Shown in pieces: positions 50,991 through 57,953 of a DNA stretch of 64,000 bases. Position numbers and translations under genes: made by a program. The notes under the pieces were generated by a model. It had not been told where the DNA came from. It did not search any database and saw only the letters and a list, made by a program, of their open reading frames with translations. Source of the DNA: Kordiimonadaceae bacterium. Its GTDB lineage: Bacteria; Pseudomonadota; Alphaproteobacteria; Sphingomonadales; Emcibacteraceae. Numbering within the stretch: position 1 is the first letter of the stretch; every line of letters starts with the position of its first letter. The DNA is taken from the NCBI GenBank assembly GCA_024236295.1, contig JACKKT010000003.1:62001-126000 (forward strand), read 5' to 3'.

Positions 50991-51320
50991 TTGAGCCTAC
51001 GTGAGATATTTGGATCAAATTGCCGACAATTCAGAAAATCCAATAATTTAACCCAAGGTGAGTTAGCTGAAAAAACCGATATATCAATTGACATGATAGG
51101 CAGGATAGAGAGAGGTTCAGCAGCACCGTCATTTAATAATATTGAGAAACTTGCAAAAACTCTTGAGGTGCCAGTAATGGCATTTTTCGGGCAGGGAATG
51201 GTTACCTTTCCATCCGGCGAGAGAGGGAAACTTCTTCAAAAAGTCAATGCTACTTTATCCCGAATGAACGAAGATGAGCTTGTAATAGCAGCTAATATGC
51301 TCAAAGCTCTAAAGCCATAA
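50991..51320 (+). CDS. XRE/Cro-family helix-turn-helix regulator
   Basis: About 109 residues. The start is taken as the TTG at 50991, which has GGGAG 8 bp upstream; a TTG at 50967 lacks one. The HTH_3 domain is REIFGSNCRQFRKSNNLTQGELAEKTDISIDMIGRIERGSAAPSFNNIEKLAKTLEVPVMAFF (residues about 4-65). The short helical tail could mediate dimerisation. It is divergent from the lipoprotein gene across a pair of nested inverted repeats. It may act as the island's control repressor. Confidence 0.88.
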   Translation: MSLREIFGSNCRQFRKSNNLTQGELAEKTDISIDMIGRIERGSAAPSFNNIEKLAKTLEVPVMAFFGQGMVTFPSGERGKLLQKVNATLSRMNEDELVIAANMLKALKP

Positions 51321-51325
51321 TCTGG

Positions 51326-51979
51326 TCAATTGCAACGGGTTGCAAATTTTCTGACGCTCTGTGAAGGTTGGCAGCAATTCAGGTTCTCCATCTCTCTATG
51401 TACATCAGTAACTATTTTAAGGCGAGTTTCGTAATGCATCCCCTTGGGAAAGTTAAACTTCGCTCCCCCTGGCTGTTTCTGCTCATACCACAAATTTTTT
51501 ATCCCGCCCCTAGCCGCCGCTTTATGCAACCGCTTTAGTACGCGAGCATAATCGGGTATTCGTTGTGTCTCATAGCCGAGCTTTAAACAGTGGCGACAGA
51601 TCAATGAATTATGTTTGAGATAAAGGTGTTGGACACATTTAGCACAATCTTTGGTCGGGCATATAAAGTAAGGCCTTTTCCCGCCAAAGCGGCAAGGGAA
51701 CCACTCTACAATAGTCCTATTTTCATAAAAGGTAGTATTAAAATTTTGATCAACCTGCTTATGAACAAAAATCATTTCATCATATGGTTCCCAAAAGGTC
51801 TCGTCATTCCCGTAATAGTCAAATTCTTCATGGGAAATATTATTCCTCTTATCTGCATAATATCCATAAGAAAGAGAACTGACCTTACCCTCCCGATGTA
51901 ATTCCAGAATATCTATGCGGGGGAAATCCTCCACCAATGCTTTTTTGGTAAACCTGAAACCCGTACCTAATCCGCCCAT
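51326..51979 (-). CDS. Zinc-finger-like island protein of unknown function
   Basis: A 217-residue protein beginning MGGLGTGFRF, a start seen in a recurring family of phage and plasmid proteins. The middle has two Cys pairs that suggest a zinc ribbon: FICPTKDCAKCVQHLYL and LICRHCLKLGYETQ (about residues 103-140), preceded by PCRFGGKRPYF. Basic residues dominate after it (ARVLKRLHKAAARGG). Nucleic-acid binding is plausible. The last five codons coincide with a TTGCAAC palindrome (51330-51345), and another lies 88 bp upstream of its start. Confidence 0.6.
   Translation of the reverse strand: MGGLGTGFRFTKKALVEDFPRIDILELHREGKVSSLSYGYYADKRNNISHEEFDYYGNDETFWEPYDEMIFVHKQVDQNFNTTFYENRTIVEWFPCRFGGKRPYFICPTKDCAKCVQHLYLKHNSLICRHCLKLGYETQRIPDYARVLKRLHKAAARGGIKNLWYEQKQPGGAKFNFPKGMHYETRLKIVTDVHREMENLNCCQPSQSVRKFATRCN
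51330..51345. repeat. TTGCAAC palindrome, copy 1
   Basis: TTGCAACGGGTTGCAA, arms TTGCAAC/GTTGCAA perfect, centre GG. It lies 9 bp after the XRE stop, within the end of the 217-residue ORF. Confidence 0.85.
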
Positions 51980-52066
51980 GATTTTCGCCTTTTATCGAAA
52001 TCTCTAGGCAACTTAACAGGAAAAGGGCATTAAGTTAATATTTATTCCTTTTTATAAAAGTTAAAA

Positions 52067-52082
52067 TTGCAACGGGTTGCAA
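52067..52082. repeat. TTGCAAC palindrome, copy 2
   Basis: TTGCAACGGGTTGCAA, identical to copy 1, placed 88 bp upstream of the start of the zinc-finger-like gene. Confidence 0.85.
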
Positions 52083-52122
52083 TCAATAGCTAGAATCTAT
52101 GTAAATATGAGCAGAACTAAGC

Positions 52123-53472
52123 CTATATCCCAAAGGTCCTATCTATTAAAAACGGCTCCAATGTCGACCTTAGAACGGGGTTGAGAATAAAAATACTAGT
52201 GTATTCCTGTTCCTCATTTTCTGTTACTCGTCTTCCTATCCTTTCTATATATCCCATTTGTTCAATCAATAAACACTTTCTTCGGAGCGGTGGGTTTCCC
52301 GTAGCATCAATTCTTCCCGTGGTACAGAACAAAGACCAAATGTTGTTGGCTGCTGTTTCATCCCCCGCTGTCACCGTTTCAATCGCACGAAAGAAATTTG
52401 GTAATAAATTTGGGTTTGGCTCATCCATCTGAGAAACTGCTGCCATTGCACTAAAAATATCAATAAGTTCATTCGCACAAAAATGGGCAAAAAGACTTAA
52501 CATGGAAGGAACTGCATTGTAACTCCGGTTTGGAAATGCCAAAAGTCCAGCTGATGCTGTTAAACTTCTTAGTGGTCTAAGCGATCTTAACGACGTAAAT
52601 TTTTTAAATTCAAATCTCAATATTTGAGGTGTTTTTGGATAAATGATTAACCTAAGATCATATCCATATAAGAGTTCAAGTTTGGCAGAATTGTATTCCT
52701 GAGAACTGTCAATTTGTTCAATGTAGGACTGATACCTTGAAACATCCCTGATTTGCGAAAGAAAGCCAGCTATTTCAGAAAGTGTATCAACAGAGTTTGC
52801 AGTATAAAATTCAAAATATTCTTCAGTCTGAGAAATTACTGTTCCCTCCCATTGAAAGATCAACCGGGAACTAGGACTTTCCAATGCCTCTGTCAGTCTT
52901 TCCGTAATCCAGAACCGTATCCACGAAAGAATTACGGACAGGGATGGGAAACTGCTCTCATCCTGCTCAATAAAGCCCGTGTAGCGATCTGAAGCTGTAT
53001 TTATAAAGTTATCATTCCTGTTTAAAGTTAAACGCCTCAGCTGGTTCTTTATATCATTTTGAAGGGTAAAAATTTCGTCAATATTTATTGTTTGACCTGA
53101 ATTAAGAGTCTCGATAAATTCACCTTCACGCTCAAACAAATGAGCTAACAATCTAGTGGGATTAAAGACAATTATAATATTGAACTTTACAAAGTTTTCA
53201 CCGTAATAAAACCTGATCTCAGTACCATTTAGTATATGGTGGGTATTACTCCTAACTTTTAATGTATAAGGGCCGCCCTGAGATGTGAAATATTGTGATG
53301 TGGCCAACTCTCCCACAAACTCTTCTAGCGTTTGGTCACCTTCAAGTAAAAGGATATTATCAGGTATTTTTATCTCAATTCGATCTACCATAGCATTGGA
53401 AGGATCAATGTTATCTAAATCATATCTTAATAGAGGCCTTATAAACCGAGTATTGTTAAGTTGGTCAGTCAT
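52123..53472 (-). CDS. Unrecognised 449-residue island protein
   Basis: Not recognised. It is soluble, with no signal peptide or membrane helix. The N-terminal half mixes beta and alpha segments (IEIKIPDNILLLEGDQTLEEFVG, TEIRFYYGENFVKFNIIIVFNPTRLLAHLF). The C-terminal third is helical and ends in a winged-helix-like stretch (RRKCLLIEQMGYIERIGRRVTENEEQEYTSIFILNP). The last part could bind DNA, so a replication or partition initiator is one possibility, but no Rep motif is seen. A TTGCAAC palindrome lies 68 bp upstream of its start. It follows the AlpA-like gene on the same strand. Confidence 0.6.
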   Translation of the reverse strand: MTDQLNNTRFIRPLLRYDLDNIDPSNAMVDRIEIKIPDNILLLEGDQTLEEFVGELATSQYFTSQGGPYTLKVRSNTHHILNGTEIRFYYGENFVKFNIIIVFNPTRLLAHLFEREGEFIETLNSGQTINIDEIFTLQNDIKNQLRRLTLNRNDNFINTASDRYTGFIEQDESSFPSLSVILSWIRFWITERLTEALESPSSRLIFQWEGTVISQTEEYFEFYTANSVDTLSEIAGFLSQIRDVSRYQSYIEQIDSSQEYNSAKLELLYGYDLRLIIYPKTPQILRFEFKKFTSLRSLRPLRSLTASAGLLAFPNRSYNAVPSMLSLFAHFCANELIDIFSAMAAVSQMDEPNPNLLPNFFRAIETVTAGDETAANNIWSLFCTTGRIDATGNPPLRRKCLLIEQMGYIERIGRRVTENEEQEYTSIFILNPVLRSTLEPFLIDRTFGI

Positions 53473-53539
53473 ACTGTTATTCTGTTCCCATCCTGAGTAG
53501 AAACCAAGGTTTCACCCTATAGAGTCCCCCAACATCAAT

Positions 53540-53555
53540 TTGCAACGCGTTGCAA
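53540..53555. repeat. TTGCAAC palindrome, copy 3
   Basis: TTGCAACGCGTTGCAA, a fully perfect 16-bp palindrome, 68 bp upstream of the 449-residue gene. Confidence 0.85.
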
Positions 53556-53660
53556 TCACACGTTATTGCCTTATGCTGGAATATGTGGTGTTGTAACAGT
53601 CCTGTATAAACATCGTAAAAATGGCCGACAGGAAAACCATTAAAATATCTCTTCATCTTG

Positions 53661-53867
53661 CTAGGCATCAGAAGTTGATGATTTTCTATTGGAGTTTATC
53701 CAATTATCCAGATCATCTGTTTTATAGAGAACAGCCCGACCAAGTTTAAAATAGACTGGACCTTCCCCCGTCACCCGGTATTTATCAAGTGTTGATTTGG
53801 AAAGGCCACAGTATTCAGCTGCGGCTCCAGCTCTAAGCAGGTTTTTTCTTATCTTATGGTTGGTCAT
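53661..53867 (-). CDS. AlpA/excisionase-like MerR-type HTH protein
   Basis: A 68-residue protein formed almost wholly by an HTH_17 domain: LLRAGAAAEYCGLSKSTLDKYRVTGEGPVYFKLGRAVLYKTDDLDNWINSN. Such small proteins serve as recombination directionality factors (excisionases) or as activators of integrase genes in islands. Its place in an integrase-bearing element fits this. The start is an ATG with AGAGAAATAA upstream. Confidence 0.88.
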   Translation of the reverse strand: MTNHKIRKNLLRAGAAAEYCGLSKSTLDKYRVTGEGPVYFKLGRAVLYKTDDLDNWINSNRKSSTSDA

Positions 53868-53978
53868 ATTTATTTCTCTGTATTTAACCAGACAATTTTA
53901 GGTAATATGGAGAAGCATAAGGAATAGATGGAAAAAGTCTTTGGGGATAATGGGACAAAATCTAAGTCATTGAAGTAT

Positions 53979-54728
53979 TTACTTATTCTTATTTCTTTCC
54001 CGTAATTTATTAAAAAGTGGCCGCGTCCAATTCTTGCGTACTGTTTCAAGCGAAATAGGCCCTACATTCTTATCGTTGATAGTATCACATAATGTTCGAT
54101 CAATTGTATCCTTGGTCGCATTTGGCGGCAGGTCACCGGACAATATTAGCAACAAGAGTTCTTCCTGCCATACTTCCTTCGACACATTGGGTACTCGTCC
54201 TCTTCTGGCTTGATAAATGGCTAGACTTTCATTATCACCTAAGGTCTCAATCAACTCTTTTGTTGATACTTTAACATCTCTAAAATGAAAATATTTACTT
54301 ATTGTGCCGGGATTAGATAGAGTGTTTTTATTTATATCTGCTAATTCTTGCGCCCACAATTCTCGAGGAATAGATTGTTCAATGCCTGAATCCGGTAAAT
54401 AACTCACCTTATCATCTATATAATCATTCCAAATAATTGTATTATCAGCAAAAATTTTAGGAACCTCAATTTTCTCATCTTCTTTGAACCAAGCATGAAC
54501 ACCTGAAGAACTAATTTTACCATTCAACAATGCATCTATTATTTCTGCTTTTGCAGCTTCTATTTCAGAAGCCTTAAATTTAGCTTTTTTGTTACTTAAG
54601 CCAAACTCCAACATTGACTGATTTTTGACAAGTTCTGATTTTATTGGCAACCTCCCCGACAGTTTCCAAACTATGGCTTGGGCCAAGGAGCATTTATCAG
54701 CTACTTCCATATTTCTTTTTTCAGTCAT
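53979..54728 (-). CDS. Unrecognised 249-residue island protein
   Basis: Not recognised. It is soluble and rich in charged residues, with a first part MTEKRNMEVADKCSLAQAIVWKLSGRLPIKSEL and a C-terminal segment IDRTLCDTINDKNVGPISLETVRKNWTRPLFNKLRERNKNK that could be a helix-turn-helix-like tail. A degenerate TTGCAAC palindrome lies 58 bp upstream of its start, and three perfect ones a further 200-350 bp upstream. It is a candidate for the protein that binds these sites, on position alone. Confidence 0.6.
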   Translation of the reverse strand: MTEKRNMEVADKCSLAQAIVWKLSGRLPIKSELVKNQSMLEFGLSNKKAKFKASEIEAAKAEIIDALLNGKISSSGVHAWFKEDEKIEVPKIFADNTIIWNDYIDDKVSYLPDSGIEQSIPRELWAQELADINKNTLSNPGTISKYFHFRDVKVSTKELIETLGDNESLAIYQARRGRVPNVSKEVWQEELLLLILSGDLPPNATKDTIDRTLCDTINDKNVGPISLETVRKNWTRPLFNKLRERNKNK

Positions 54729-54785
54729 ATTAAATTCTGTCGAATAGGAAAAATTATCAGTTTGTTAAATATTGTTTGAAGCCGA

Positions 54786-54801
54786 TTGCAACTGGTTACA
54801 A
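54786..54801. repeat. TTGCAAC palindrome, degenerate copy 4
   Basis: TTGCAACTGGTTACAA; one arm carries A for G. It lies 58 bp upstream of the 249-residue gene. Confidence 0.6.
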
Positions 54802-55003
54802 TTTTCTCACCATAAATGCTAATCAGAGAAATATAACTCAAACAATTAATAACTAAATACCAACAAACTATAATCAATGACAAACAATCTGTACAAGCCC
54901 AAAATCCATAAGTGTTGATGGTTCACGGAAGGGTTGGGGGTGCCTCATTAAAACAGGTTTTTTTAAAAATCTTCCTAGCCTTAAGGTAATTCTGATCCTA
55001 AAT

Positions 55004-55146
55004 TTGCAACCCGTTGCAATATTTTGACGGTAACGACCATCTAAAACCCGGTGAACAACAAGTATTGTCCCTGACGGGGTTTGCAACCCGTTGCAATCTT
55101 TGCTCTCTGGTAACGACCTAATGCGAAAATTTGCAACCCGTTGCAA
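55004..55146. repeat. Cluster of three TTGCAAC palindromes (copies 5-7)
   Basis: TTGCAACCCGTTGCAA occurs at 55004-55019, 55081-55096 and 55131-55146, all identical and in the same orientation (centre CC), spaced 77 and 50 bp. They are the reverse complements of copies 1 and 2 because of the centre. Confidence 0.9.
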
Positions 55147-55160
55147 TTTTTTTTACTTAC

Positions 55161-55202
55161 TGCTACACAGTTTGCTACACAAAAACATTAATTTGTGTAG
55201 CA
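55161..55202. repeat. TGCTACACA direct and inverted repeats
   Basis: TGCTACACA at 55161-55169; TGCTACACAAA at 55173-55183; perfect inverted copy TTTGTGTAGCA at 55192-55202 (8-nt spacer). There is no T tract after the hairpin on either strand, so protein binding is more likely than termination. It sits 88 bp after the integrase stop. Confidence 0.6.
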
Positions 55203-55290
55203 GAAGAACTAAAAAGTCTAGGGTTTATTCGGACTTCTAGATATGGAGGATACTCCCTTCATCTCCTCTAATACTAGCTGAACTATCAAA

Positions 55291-57015
55291 CTAATTCTTA
55301 TAAAGATGTGAAAGGTCTAGTCCGGGATACTTTAACTTCCTAATATTGTCGTACAGCTTCTTGATACCGTGACCTCGACCATAGTTCTTTCGAGAGGATT
55401 TCTTTCCTGAATCATCTGACCATCCACCTAGCCGTTCTTGTATCTCGGGGGGTATGTCAGCATCCAACAGACCGTCTTTAAAAGTATGTCGAAAACTGTG
55501 GAAACAATTATCATCGGCTTTAACCCCGATTTTCTCCAACCAATACCCAAAGTTCTTGGATAACTTCCCTGAATAATATCCGTACTTATCTGGTGTAACT
55601 TCAGGAAACAATCTATCGCTTCCTTCATCTCTCTTTGATTGAACAAAATCTAAAAAACCCATCCGGATCAGGTCAGGATGAATTGGAACAATCCGCCTAC
55701 TCTGGACATTCTTAAATCTTTGATCATCGGATTGCTTGGTAAAAGAGAAGCAATGTATCCCCTCTACCTCAACAATGGCCGATGTTCTTATTTGCGCCAT
55801 TTCATTTAAGCGAGCACCATTCAACACAGCCATCAACGGAATCCAATATCGTGAATCTCTGATCACTAAGTCTCCGGGCTTGTAGATTCCATGAATACCC
55901 CGTTGCCGCCCTGTGTAAATAGTGCTTGAAAACATTGTCCGCAAATCTGAAACTTCAAATCTATCTCTCTTTTCATCATCGGGAGTATCATCAATAATCG
56001 CTAAACCAACAGCGGGATTTCTCGTTACATATTCTTCCCTCTCTCCCCATTTCAACAAAGCCGATAGTCGACGGATATATTGGTTCTTCGAATAAGCAGA
56101 TAATAACTTTGCCCCTTCAGATTTTGCTTTCTTTATTCTTTGCTGTAGTGGAAGTCCTCCATATTTTTTTGTAGCATCCCTAGGGTATTGCAAAATCATC
56201 TCACGATAGCGCCGAGCGTCTTCTCTATTAATTGAATTAGCATCTCTGTCTGTTCCAAAGAACTCAATAATCAGCCGATGAATACTCTGGTATCCCGGCA
56301 TTGTTTTGGGTGCCCAGTTTTGATGTTGGGGATCGTTTTCATATGCCTCCACTAGCTCCCCAAGCGTTGTCACTGAATTTGTAGAATTAAATTGATCATT
56401 CTTGAACCTTTCCTGACCAAACATTTCGGTGTCATGACATGTACCCGGTTGACCGTTTAGTTCATCAACATTTCTTCTCGCCAATTCTAACTGCCCTCGC
56501 GAAACCAATTCCGAAAGATAGCCCCTATTTTCCGGCTCTTTATCAAAAGCAAGATTATTTTTTTCAATAATATCTTCTATAACCCAAGTTGTTTGAAGTT
56601 TAACTGGCTCAGCATTAATATAAGCATCCGTAAGTACATTTTTCACACCCTGTACTTCTTCTAAAATTTCTTCTTTTCCATGTTTCCTAGCTTGAAGGCG
56701 AATGTTCTGCATTTTGATCTGTTCAGAAAACCAATTAAGAACAATCCGTTCAAGTCCAGCTCTTGAAACATTTCTATTATTTTTAATAAGTGAAATTATT
56801 TGTGTGTTTTCGTCATCAATAGATTTCAGTTTTGAATTATATTCTGCAGTCTTCGCACATAACTTTATGATGGCATCTCTTTTATAGGACGTTCGTAACG
56901 ATTCCTTCAGTTCGGATTTGCCGAAATGCTCCAGGTATTGAGATGGTATAGTTACTCTAAAATAGTAAATTCCATTCCTCTCGTAGAGATATTTTTCACC
57001 ACCAACTTTTTGCAT
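55291..57015 (-). CDS. int: Tyrosine recombinase (island integrase)
   Basis: About 574 residues from the ATG at 57015, which has AAGGTGG upstream. The N-terminal GEKYLYERNGIYYFRVTIPSQY matches the DUF6538-type domain of phage and island integrases, followed by a SAM-like core-binding domain (about 225-320). The catalytic domain has the first Arg in NGARLNEMAQIRTS, the box HSFRHTFKD (H-x-x-R), then ERLGGWSDDSG and the nucleophile Tyr in RKNYGRGHG. An upstream ATG at 57063 would add WY-rich residues translated from arm-site repeats. It lies 108 bp from tRNA-Leu, as expected for the integrating enzyme. Confidence 0.95.
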   Translation of the reverse strand: MQKVGGEKYLYERNGIYYFRVTIPSQYLEHFGKSELKESLRTSYKRDAIIKLCAKTAEYNSKLKSIDDENTQIISLIKNNRNVSRAGLERIVLNWFSEQIKMQNIRLQARKHGKEEILEEVQGVKNVLTDAYINAEPVKLQTTWVIEDIIEKNNLAFDKEPENRGYLSELVSRGQLELARRNVDELNGQPGTCHDTEMFGQERFKNDQFNSTNSVTTLGELVEAYENDPQHQNWAPKTMPGYQSIHRLIIEFFGTDRDANSINREDARRYREMILQYPRDATKKYGGLPLQQRIKKAKSEGAKLLSAYSKNQYIRRLSALLKWGEREEYVTRNPAVGLAIIDDTPDDEKRDRFEVSDLRTMFSSTIYTGRQRGIHGIYKPGDLVIRDSRYWIPLMAVLNGARLNEMAQIRTSAIVEVEGIHCFSFTKQSDDQRFKNVQSRRIVPIHPDLIRMGFLDFVQSKRDEGSDRLFPEVTPDKYGYYSGKLSKNFGYWLEKIGVKADDNCFHSFRHTFKDGLLDADIPPEIQERLGGWSDDSGKKSSRKNYGRGHGIKKLYDNIRKLKYPGLDLSHLYKN

Positions 57016-57030
57016 AGACCACCTTCTTTC

Positions 57031-57061
57031 GTACCACTTTTTGTACCAAACAGCGTACCAC
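57031..57061. repeat. Putative integrase arm-type sites, right end
   Basis: GTACCA at 57031, 57043 and 57055: three direct repeats with exact 12-bp spacing, located between the integrase start and tRNA-Leu. The left island end has the same motif and spacing at 36157 and 36169. Confidence 0.7.
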
Positions 57062-57123
57062 AAAGAGAAGTTTTATTCAACAAAGTCAATAAGTTATTTG
57101 CTTAAAAAGAAAAATAAGAATGT

Positions 57124-57140
57124 TGGTGCCCCCAGTCGGA
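57124..57140. repeat. Right attachment site within tRNA-Leu
   Basis: TGGTGCCCCCAGTCGGA: the CCA tail, the 3' acceptor strand and part of the T stem of tRNA-Leu. It is identical to 36076-36092. Confidence 0.9.
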
Positions 57141-57209
57141 CTCGAACCGACACATCCAAAGGATACTGGATTTTGAATCCAGCGCGTCTACCAATTCCAC
57201 CACAGGGGC
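57124..57209 (-). tRNA. tRNA-Leu (anticodon CAA)
   Basis: An 86-nt cloverleaf on the minus strand. The acceptor 5' strand GCCCCTG pairs with the 3' strand before ACCA (encoded CCA). The D arm includes TGGTAGACGCG, the anticodon stem-loop is CTGGA-TTCAAAA-TCCAG with anticodon CAA, there is a long class II variable arm (TATCCTTTGGATGTG), and the T loop is GGTTCGAGTCC. It decodes UUG. It serves as the integration site of the island; integration keeps the gene intact because the repeat restores its 3' end. Confidence 0.97.
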
Positions 57210-57226
57210 TCTGGGGTCAGGAAAGT

Positions 57227-57281
57227 TTACAGATTAATCTGTAATATTGGCGCATCATAACGCGAAGATTTTGCCCGTCAA
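57227..57281 (-). promoter_or_regulatory. tRNA-Leu promoter and leader palindrome
   Basis: On the minus strand TTGACG (57276-57281) and TATGAT (57254-57259) are 16 bp apart. A perfect 18-bp palindrome TTACAGATTAATCTGTAA (57227-57244) lies in the predicted 5' leader between the transcription start and the tRNA. Confidence 0.65.
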
Positions 57282-57371
57282 GCACCGTTTAATCCGCTTC
57301 ATAAATAAAATTACTTTTTTTTAAGGCATTTTGATATAGAACTAATCCAACAATATATAGTGGGAAATTAA

Positions 57372-57950
57372 ATGCTGCGAAATTTATATGACAGGGTCAT
57401 GATGCTTGCCGACCATCCCAGAGCCCTTTGGATTCTGGCGCTGATGTCTTTTGCAGAAAGTTCCTTTTTTCCGATCCCACCGGATGTACTGGTCATTCCC
57501 ATGGTGATCGCCGCCCCGACCAGAGCCTGGCGGATAGCCTTTGTCTGCTCGGTAAGCTCACTACTCGGTGGCATTTTCGGTTATATAATTGGTGCTTATT
57601 TCTTTGACCTTATTGGACAGCCAATTGTTGATTTTTATCATTTACAAAGCCAGTTTGAACGCTTCCGCACCCTTTATAATGATTATGGTGCCATTATCGT
57701 TGCTGTTGCCGGATTTTCACCGATTCCTTACAAGGTTTTCACGATCGCCAGCGGCGTTACCCATCTGGATATGACAACTTTCATCATTGCAAGTGCCGTA
57801 TCAAGAAGTGCCCGTTTCTTCCTTGTTGCTGCTCTGCTCTGGAAATACGGAACACCGATCCGCGGCTTTATTGAAAATCACCTTGCAAAACTGACCCTGC
57901 TTTTTTCCATTCTTTTGGTTGGCATGTTCGTTCTGCTAAAGTATATATGA
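57372..57950 (+). CDS. YqaA/DedA-family (SNARE-associated) membrane protein
   Basis: A 192-residue protein with about five hydrophobic segments. Motifs ALMSFAESSFFPIPPDVLVIPMV, GGIFGYIIGAYFFDLIG and GFSPIPYKVFTIASGV (the conserved G-F/x-P-x-P-x-K/R loop) define the YqaA branch of the DedA/VTT superfamily. Members are involved in membrane lipid or proton-dependent homeostasis; the exact role is unknown. It heads a likely operon with dsbB (3-bp gap) and coq7. Confidence 0.9.
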   Translation: MLRNLYDRVMMLADHPRALWILALMSFAESSFFPIPPDVLVIPMVIAAPTRAWRIAFVCSVSSLLGGIFGYIIGAYFFDLIGQPIVDFYHLQSQFERFRTLYNDYGAIIVAVAGFSPIPYKVFTIASGVTHLDMTTFIIASAVSRSARFFLVAALLWKYGTPIRGFIENHLAKLTLLFSILLVGMFVLLKYI

Positions 57951-57953
57951 AGC

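Larger units (their letters stand above)
54729..55290. other. Non-coding repeat-rich region between integrase and 249-residue gene
   Basis: 562 bp without a credible gene. It contains one degenerate and three perfect TTGCAAC palindromes, the 9-mer GTAACGACC twice (about 55031 and 55111), and TGCTACACA repeats at 55161-55202. It looks like a regulatory, replication or partition region of the island. Confidence 0.7.
36076..57140. mobile_element. Genomic island integrated at tRNA-Leu(CAA)
   Basis: Boundaries are a 17-bp exact direct repeat, TGGTGCCCCCAGTCGGA, at 36076-36092 and 57124-57140. The right copy is the 3' end of tRNA-Leu including CCA. A tyrosine integrase gene lies next to the tRNA, and motifs of the GTACCA type spaced by 12 bp lie just inside both ends. 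Contents are heavy-metal RND efflux and CDF genes, an HNH-like protein, a serine resolvase, a Detocs-like defence operon, XRE and AlpA-like regulators, unrecognised proteins and a palindrome family. There are no conjugation genes, so it is either mobilised in trans or an integrative element with unknown transfer. Base composition is not obviously different from the host. Confidence 0.9.

Noticed and set aside
53477..53668. A 63-codon open frame on the minus strand between the AlpA-like and 449-residue genes
   Set aside because: No ribosome binding site, composition unlike its neighbours, and it contains a regulatory palindrome. A real small gene cannot be excluded.
54874..55146. A 90-codon open frame on the minus strand over the palindrome cluster
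   Set aside because: It is built largely from the TTGCAAC palindromes and their spacers, has no ribosome site and no recognisable protein features.
51330..55146. The repeated palindromes as a CRISPR array
   Set aside because: Spacing is irregular (50 bp to more than 1 kb), repeats are only 16 bp, spacers contain genes, and no cas genes are present.
51326..57015. A conjugation or plasmid-replication module in the island
   Set aside because: No relaxase, type IV secretion, ParA/ParB or known Rep motif was seen; only unrecognised proteins occupy the place where such genes would be.
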